Under the pieces are notes generated by a model that saw only the letters and a program-made list of their open reading frames with translations, had not been told where the DNA came from and made no database searches. From Flavobacterium croceum DSM 17960 (lineage in GTDB: Bacteria; Bacteroidota; Bacteroidia; Flavobacteriales; Flavobacteriaceae), in the NCBI RefSeq assembly GCF_002917885.1, contig NZ_PQNY01000003.1, positions 124,001-188,000 on the forward strand: DNA of 64,000 nt. Direction: 5' to 3'. Shown piece after piece: positions 59,281-64,000 of the stretch (position 1 is its first letter; each line of letters begins with the position of its first letter). The position numbers were made by a program, and so were the translations under genes.

Positions 59281-62025
59281 TTATTGCACGTTATTTGGCG
59301 TTGGGTTATATTCTATTTCTTCTAAATCTTCGGTTTGTTTACCCAACTTTATTTTTGGATTTTCTTGCGTTCCTGTAATAGTCATTGGTACACCAATAAT
59401 ACCAAATGGCGGTAGCCCAAGTCTCATTTTTAAATTTAATTTTCCGTCTAAAGATGTTTGCCCTTCTATTCTAGGTCTAAATCCTGCTACTTTAAATTTA
59501 AATCGATCAATAGTAATAATGTTGTTTTTTATTTTTGATTTGATATCTACCTTGGTAATATCGGGGTTTTTAATTTCTTCTTTATTTGTTTTGGCACTCA
59601 CAGCATTAAATAATTTAAACCCTTTCATTTTGACTTGTTTAACAGAAAGTGTTCCTTCTCCTTCTAATGAAGGAAATATTGGCATCATATTTTGATTGAG
59701 TTTTCCAGACAAATGATAATCTAAAGATATTATACCTTCGGCCGATTTTGCAGCAGATGCCATTTCTCTGAACATTTTAACTTCGTTGTACATTTTTTTA
59801 ATATCAAAATTTGAAGCCTTAACAATATAATCAAAATGAGCTAAAGTATTGGATTGATTGAAATACAGTATATCCATGTTGGCTTGTACTCCTGCAACAG
59901 TAAAATTAGTATTTTGCAGATTAAGTTTTCCTTGATTTACAAGTAGTTTACCTGATATATTTTTTATATCTAAATCATTAAAACTTACATTTTGGGCTTT
60001 AGCTTCTATAGCAATATCATAAACTTTTGGAATAACAATTACTCCTGTTTGTGTTGGGCTAGATGGCTCTTGTTTTTTTGCATCATTTGAACCTATATTG
60101 GTATTTTGCATAAATTCATCTATGTTGATATAATTGGCATACAAAGAAAAATTTCCTTTTAAAACTGCATTACTTGTTAAAGCATAATCTATTACATTTT
60201 GTAAATATCCATTCATCAAAAAATCTGATTGCCCGTAAGTAGCAGTAAAATTGCTAAAACTCATTTTATCTTGATTAAAATTAAAGTTACCGTTTTTAAT
60301 TATCAAAGATTTTGGTAAATAGGTAGAATTAATAGCAATGTTTTTCAATAAAAGTGTGCCTTTGTTTTGGAGTTTTTTATAATTTCCTGTTTGAGCATCT
60401 TGCTGAGAACCTTTAAAACTAACATCTGCTTTTATATATCCTTTTAAAGCAAGTCCATCTCTAGAGAAAACTTTGTAAATTTTAGCAACATCTAGTTCGC
60501 CTTTGGCTTTTATGTCATAGTTTATGTTTTCAAAATTGTTGAGTTTTGCAAATAGGTTTACAGGCTTACCTTCAAAAACAAAACCTCCTTTTTCTATGTA
60601 CAAAGAACCATCTTTTAAAAAACCCGTTTTGTTATTTACACTTGCAATAAGGTTAATATTTTGAATTGGATTAGGATAGTATTTTGTTTTTATCTTTCCG
60701 TTTTGAAAGTTTATTGTACCATTTAACGTTGGCATTTTATGAACTGTTGCATTATATGTGCCGTTTGCCTTTATGTCTAAATTAAGTACTCCTGCCAAAT
60801 CTAATCCGTTTATGCCTATGGCATTATTAAAATTGGTTAAGTTTAAAGATGCCTTTGCTTGGGTACTAATATGAGGCGCATTTAAACCTTTGGATAAAAA
60901 TTTTGCCTTAAAATAATCTTTACCCACATTAAAATATAACGAATCTAAATTTACAACTAATTCATTTGTATTTAAAGACGGTAATTTGGCTCTAAAATTA
61001 AGGTAAACATTGTTTGCAGGAAGTTTTGCTTTATTGTAATTAAGTTCTCCGTTTCTTACATTCATACCAAAAAACACATCTGGTTTGAGGTTTTCCTGCT
61101 TAATATATTTGCCTTTCATTTCAAAAGTTAAATCGGTAATGCCTTTTACTTTTGATTTTTCGAGCCATGTAACATATTTTGGAGGCAATGCTGTAAATAA
61201 ATCGTGAAGGTTACTTTTTATAGACTGCACTTTAAAATCTATATCGTATCCGTTTGCCAAAAAATCTAATTTCCCTTTAAAATCTATTGGCAATTGATTT
61301 ATTTTTAAATCGTTTTGCTGAAAAATAAAGTTTAATGAGTTTGTATTTATTTGTGTAATTAAATTTGCATTTACTTTTTTATTTTTAAGATAGATTTCTC
61401 CATCGTAAGAAAAATTAAAATCATCTATTTTGGCTTGCGTGTCTAGGTCAAAAATGGCTTGGTCTAAATCTCCTTTACCTAAATAATTAAACCCGACAGC
61501 ATCTATAAGCATTCTTGTAGATTTATCATCGTATATAATATGGGTGTTTTTTATTTCAATACTACTCAATTTTAAGGAAGTACTACTTGTATCTGTTTTT
61601 TTATTTTGCTCGCTATCCGATTTATAAACGTTGTAATTAGCACGTCCTTTTTCATCAACTTTAACATGAGCATTGGCATCAGAAACGTAAATTTCGTCTA
61701 TTGTTACAGTTCTGTCAAATATTAATGTTTTAAGATTTATGCCAAAAGAAATTTCATTGGCAGATACTAAATCTTGATTTTCATAGGGCTTTGAACCTTT
61801 TAAAGAAAATTGATGCAAAGTGAGTGTTAAAGATGGAAAATGATTGAAAAAAGATAAGTTTGCCTCTTTAAAATCTAATTTACTGTTGAGTTTACTATTG
61901 GCAAATGTTTTTACTTCTTTGGTTATATATTCTGGAAACAGCATAGGTAATACTACCATAAGCGTCAATAGAACTAGAATACTTATGAAAAAAACTTTAA
62001 CCGATTTTATAATTTTATACTTCAC
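59281..62025 (-). CDS. AsmA-like/TamB-related giant periplasmic protein
   Basis: 914 residues from GTG 62025; the nearby ATG is out of frame and stops at once. One N-terminal signal anchor (about 8-30), then an AsmA-type N-terminal region (NSKLNSKLDFKEANLSFFNHFPSLTLTL), and a long series of beta-rich segments that alternate hydrophobic positions, ending with the AsmA_2 C-terminal domain (about 700-890, GEGTLSVKQVKMKGFKLFNAV). Such proteins form elongated hydrophobic grooves thought to carry phospholipids between membranes. Specific transport here is inferred. The gene ends at the tRNA-Leu terminator. Confidence 0.88.
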   Translation of the reverse strand: MKYKIIKSVKVFFISILVLLTLMVVLPMLFPEYITKEVKTFANSKLNSKLDFKEANLSFFNHFPSLTLTLHQFSLKGSKPYENQDLVSANEISFGINLKTLIFDRTVTIDEIYVSDANAHVKVDEKGRANYNVYKSDSEQNKKTDTSSTSLKLSSIEIKNTHIIYDDKSTRMLIDAVGFNYLGKGDLDQAIFDLDTQAKIDDFNFSYDGEIYLKNKKVNANLITQINTNSLNFIFQQNDLKINQLPIDFKGKLDFLANGYDIDFKVQSIKSNLHDLFTALPPKYVTWLEKSKVKGITDLTFEMKGKYIKQENLKPDVFFGMNVRNGELNYNKAKLPANNVYLNFRAKLPSLNTNELVVNLDSLYFNVGKDYFKAKFLSKGLNAPHISTQAKASLNLTNFNNAIGINGLDLAGVLNLDIKANGTYNATVHKMPTLNGTINFQNGKIKTKYYPNPIQNINLIASVNNKTGFLKDGSLYIEKGGFVFEGKPVNLFAKLNNFENINYDIKAKGELDVAKIYKVFSRDGLALKGYIKADVSFKGSQQDAQTGNYKKLQNKGTLLLKNIAINSTYLPKSLIIKNGNFNFNQDKMSFSNFTATYGQSDFLMNGYLQNVIDYALTSNAVLKGNFSLYANYINIDEFMQNTNIGSNDAKKQEPSSPTQTGVIVIPKVYDIAIEAKAQNVSFNDLDIKNISGKLLVNQGKLNLQNTNFTVAGVQANMDILYFNQSNTLAHFDYIVKASNFDIKKMYNEVKMFREMASAAKSAEGIISLDYHLSGKLNQNMMPIFPSLEGEGTLSVKQVKMKGFKLFNAVSAKTNKEEIKNPDITKVDIKSKIKNNIITIDRFKFKVAGFRPRIEGQTSLDGKLNLKMRLGLPPFGIIGVPMTITGTQENPKIKLGKQTEDLEEIEYNPTPNNVQ

Positions 62026-62084
62026 TTTACATTTTTATTTTGGACAAAAATAATTGTTTAATCATCAAATAACGCTAATATTAT

Positions 62085-62116
62085 AATAAAAAAACACCCT
62101 CAAAAGAAGGTGTTTT
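62085..62116 (-). terminator. Terminator after the amylase gene
   Basis: AAAACACC (62091-62098) pairs with GGTGTTTT (62109-62116). On the minus strand the hairpin is followed by a T-rich tract. It lies 27 bases past the amylase stop. Confidence 0.88.
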
Positions 62117-62142
62117 AAACAAAAATAACTCACTCTATAAAT

Positions 62143-64000
62143 TTATTTTTTTATAAGTTTAACCGTTTTTTCTTGGTTTTGATTATTTATTATTTTCACT
62201 AGATATATACCCTTAGCCAAATCTGAAATCGTATAATTTGAATTTTCTTCTTTTGAATCAAATTCTTTAATTAACTGACCAGCTACCGAAATAATTTGAA
62301 CTTTATTTGTAGGCATATTTAAGGTAAAATAGTCTGATGCAGGGTTTGGAATTAAAGCTATATTTTGAGTTGCAAAGAAATCGGTATTCAAAGTACTAGA
62401 TTGATTGCCAAATACTCTAAACCCTCCAGCTTCTATAGCTATATTCATATTTGTATTGGTTACATTAACGGTAGAATTATCCATTAAATTTACCCAAGTT
62501 CCTGTATAAGGGAAACCTGCTGTAGCATTGTAAACGCTATCTGTAAAGTTGGTTAATACAAAAACATAACTTAATGTGGTTTGTGGAGAGGTTGATGTGT
62601 AAATATCTAGTCTTGGGTGTCCGGTTTGAGAAAAATTCCAAGCATGTTGCCCTAGTTCGAAAACATCTTCTGTTTTTTTAAGGTTAATAAGTTTTGCCCA
62701 TGTATTATATACATTACTGCGATTTGAATCTGATAACCAATTGTTTGCCCATTGTGGTTGCGGTTTTGTATCTAATTTACAATCAGGATTTGTGAAGGAT
62801 ACATTTCCTGCATTACAAGTCCATAAAGAGCTGTCCCATCCTAAATCTCCAAAATGCCAAATCATTTTTGGTCCAGGAACCAATAAATGTAACGCACCCA
62901 TTGCAGGAAGTCTTTGCAACGCTTTGGTTAAATTGCCTTGTGTTTGCCCAGATTCTGTTATAGCTTTATAAATTACACGCTCTTCGTCATGACTTTCTGC
63001 ATAACCAATCATTCTTTCTGTAGTATCAGTAATTGAAGAAACATCTGCATAATTGCCTTTTATTAAATTCGCATAACCATCTGTTCCTTTTCTCCATTGC
63101 ATGATACCTTTAATATCTCCAGATTTTAAATAATTTGCCCACTCTGTTTCTTCAGTAGCAGAACCTCCTACACCCAAATGCTCAAATATAACTAAGAAAT
63201 TAGGGTCTAATTCCCACTGTTTGTCGGCATACCATTTAAGTTTTGCCACACGATCTGATCGATATCCATTTGTACATGTTTCGTCACCTGATGTACATTG
63301 ATTGGTAAAACCTTTGGTTAAATCCCAACGGAAACCATCTATTTTATATTCTTGAATCCAATGTTTTATGGTTCTTGTAACATAAGTATTCGTTAAATTG
63401 TCTGGTTCTCTAAAATGATTTAAATCACTTCCAACGCCATAAGCATGTGTAGCGGTTTGGTTTATATATGGGTTTTCTGTTGTTGTAGCTACACTGTCTC
63501 CCCAACCATCACCATTCGCATCTTGCATCCACATACGCACTAGTGGTGAACGACCAAAAACATGGTTTAGAGCTACATCTAAAATTACTGCAATGCCATT
63601 TTGATGACACAAATCAATAAATTCTTTTAATTTTGAAGGCGGACCATATCTCTTATCTGGTGCCATGTGAAATACTGTGTTATAACCCCAACTCATATTA
63701 CCTTCAAATTCCATTACAGGCATTAACTGGATAGCATTAATCTTGAGGTTTTTAAAATAATCTATTTTATTTATCAAATCTTGATAGGTTCTGTTTGCAT
63801 CAAAATCTCTTATCAAAACTTCATAAATAACTAAATCTTTTTTCTTAGGTTTCACAAAATTAAGAGTCGCTGCACTCCAAGTATATGGCGTTTGACCTGT
63901 TTGTAATACTGTAACTTCACGTTCTTGCCCTGTTGGATAAATGGGTAAATTAGGGTATACTCCAAGTGTTTGTATTTCGGGGTCATCAAAAGGTGATAAC
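62143..64000 (-). CDS. Alpha-amylase family glycoside hydrolase with T9SS sorting domain (5' partial)
   Basis: GH13-type catalytic barrel cut by the window end; the frame stays open through base 64000, with a GTG at 63855 being internal. Conserved regions: I DVALNHVFG, II DGFRWDLTKGF with the nucleophile aspartate, III IFEHLG with the acid/base glutamate, and IV YAESHDEER with the third acid. The upstream residues (PFDDPEIQTLGVYPNLPIYP) look like the end of a preceding beta domain. The C-terminus (about 80 residues, IALIPNPASDYFTLNMP...KTVKLIKK) is a type A T9SS sorting domain. Secreted or surface starch degradation is predicted. Confidence 0.92.
   Translation of the reverse strand, partial: LSPFDDPEIQTLGVYPNLPIYPTGQEREVTVLQTGQTPYTWSAATLNFVKPKKKDLVIYEVLIRDFDANRTYQDLINKIDYFKNLKINAIQLMPVMEFEGNMSWGYNTVFHMAPDKRYGPPSKLKEFIDLCHQNGIAVILDVALNHVFGRSPLVRMWMQDANGDGWGDSVATTTENPYINQTATHAYGVGSDLNHFREPDNLTNTYVTRTIKHWIQEYKIDGFRWDLTKGFTNQCTSGDETCTNGYRSDRVAKLKWYADKQWELDPNFLVIFEHLGVGGSATEETEWANYLKSGDIKGIMQWRKGTDGYANLIKGNYADVSSITDTTERMIGYAESHDEERVIYKAITESGQTQGNLTKALQRLPAMGALHLLVPGPKMIWHFGDLGWDSSLWTCNAGNVSFTNPDCKLDTKPQPQWANNWLSDSNRSNVYNTWAKLINLKKTEDVFELGQHAWNFSQTGHPRLDIYTSTSPQTTLSYVFVLTNFTDSVYNATAGFPYTGTWVNLMDNSTVNVTNTNMNIAIEAGGFRVFGNQSSTLNTDFFATQNIALIPNPASDYFTLNMPTNKVQIISVAGQLIKEFDSKEENSNYTISDLAKGIYLVKIINNQNQEKTVKLIKK

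Overview
The window looks like chromosomal DNA of a member of the Flavobacteriaceae, probably Flavobacterium or a close relative. The evidence is AT-rich sequence, TAnnTTTG-type -7 promoter boxes with few Shine-Dalgarno sites, PorT and two proteins with C-terminal type IX secretion (T9SS) sorting domains, a mevalonate-pathway HMG-CoA reductase beside a GYDIA-type GHMP kinase, and many families typical of Bacteroidetes. It is mostly housekeeping DNA. I see no prophage, CRISPR array, rRNA operon or transposase.

Layout. 1-1.44 kb: etfB (5' end cut off by the window) and etfA. 1.7-4.0 kb: bifunctional-nuclease/UVR protein, thyA, a 2TM protein and folA. 4.1-8.9 kb: menaquinone methyltransferase, porT, a convergent SpoU/TrmH-type methylase and a BamA/TamA-like lipoprotein. 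9.0-11.0 kb: fbaA and accD. 11.0-14.1 kb: a secreted alpha/beta hydrolase and a MacB-like permease. 14.3-21.7 kb: purH, then the rod-shape operon mreB-mreC-mreD-mrdA-rodA. 21.9-30.3 kb: a coiled-coil secreted protein, prc, surE-(small membrane protein)-lpxB, an NlpC/P60 lipoprotein and comEC. 30.3-37.9 kb: a thioredoxin-like protein, three tandem POT oligopeptide transporters and a DPP-IV-type peptidase, which reads as a dipeptide harvesting module. 38.1-40.5 kb: HMG-CoA reductase and GHMP kinase. 40.6-46.7 kb (minus strand): coaX, outer-membrane protein, TPR protein, lptC, a small membrane protein and ppiD. 46.9-50.4 kb: tRNA-Phe, DUF456, two small envelope proteins, a glycosyltransferase and a YbhN-like flippase-family protein. 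50.5-54.8 kb: ruvC, hemW, a GxxExxY gene inside a pair of long inverted repeats, a cyclase-family hydrolase, a MmcQ-like protein and a PH/SHOCT protein. 55-64 kb: an SQR-like flavoprotein, DUF4407, an M20 dipeptidase, tRNA-Leu, an AsmA-like giant and an alpha-amylase cut by the window end.

The least ordinary signals are non-coding. (1) A 497-bp cassette at 52268-52764 holds only a GxxExxY (PD-(D/E)xK-like) gene between 43-bp terminal inverted repeats (38/43 identical), each carrying three CGCAAAG units. It has the architecture of a small mobile cassette with no transposase. (2) An interspersed intergenic repeat has five copies, with conserved ends ATTCCYGC...CRGGGYTA. In two copies the middle is a long hairpin whose two arms differ in sequence between copies but stay perfectly self-complementary. 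(3) Two hairpins with a duplicated arm could form alternative structures. (4) A perfect 19-bp palindrome lies just upstream of the SQR-like gene. Several genes appear to start at TTG or GTG very close to a predicted transcription start.
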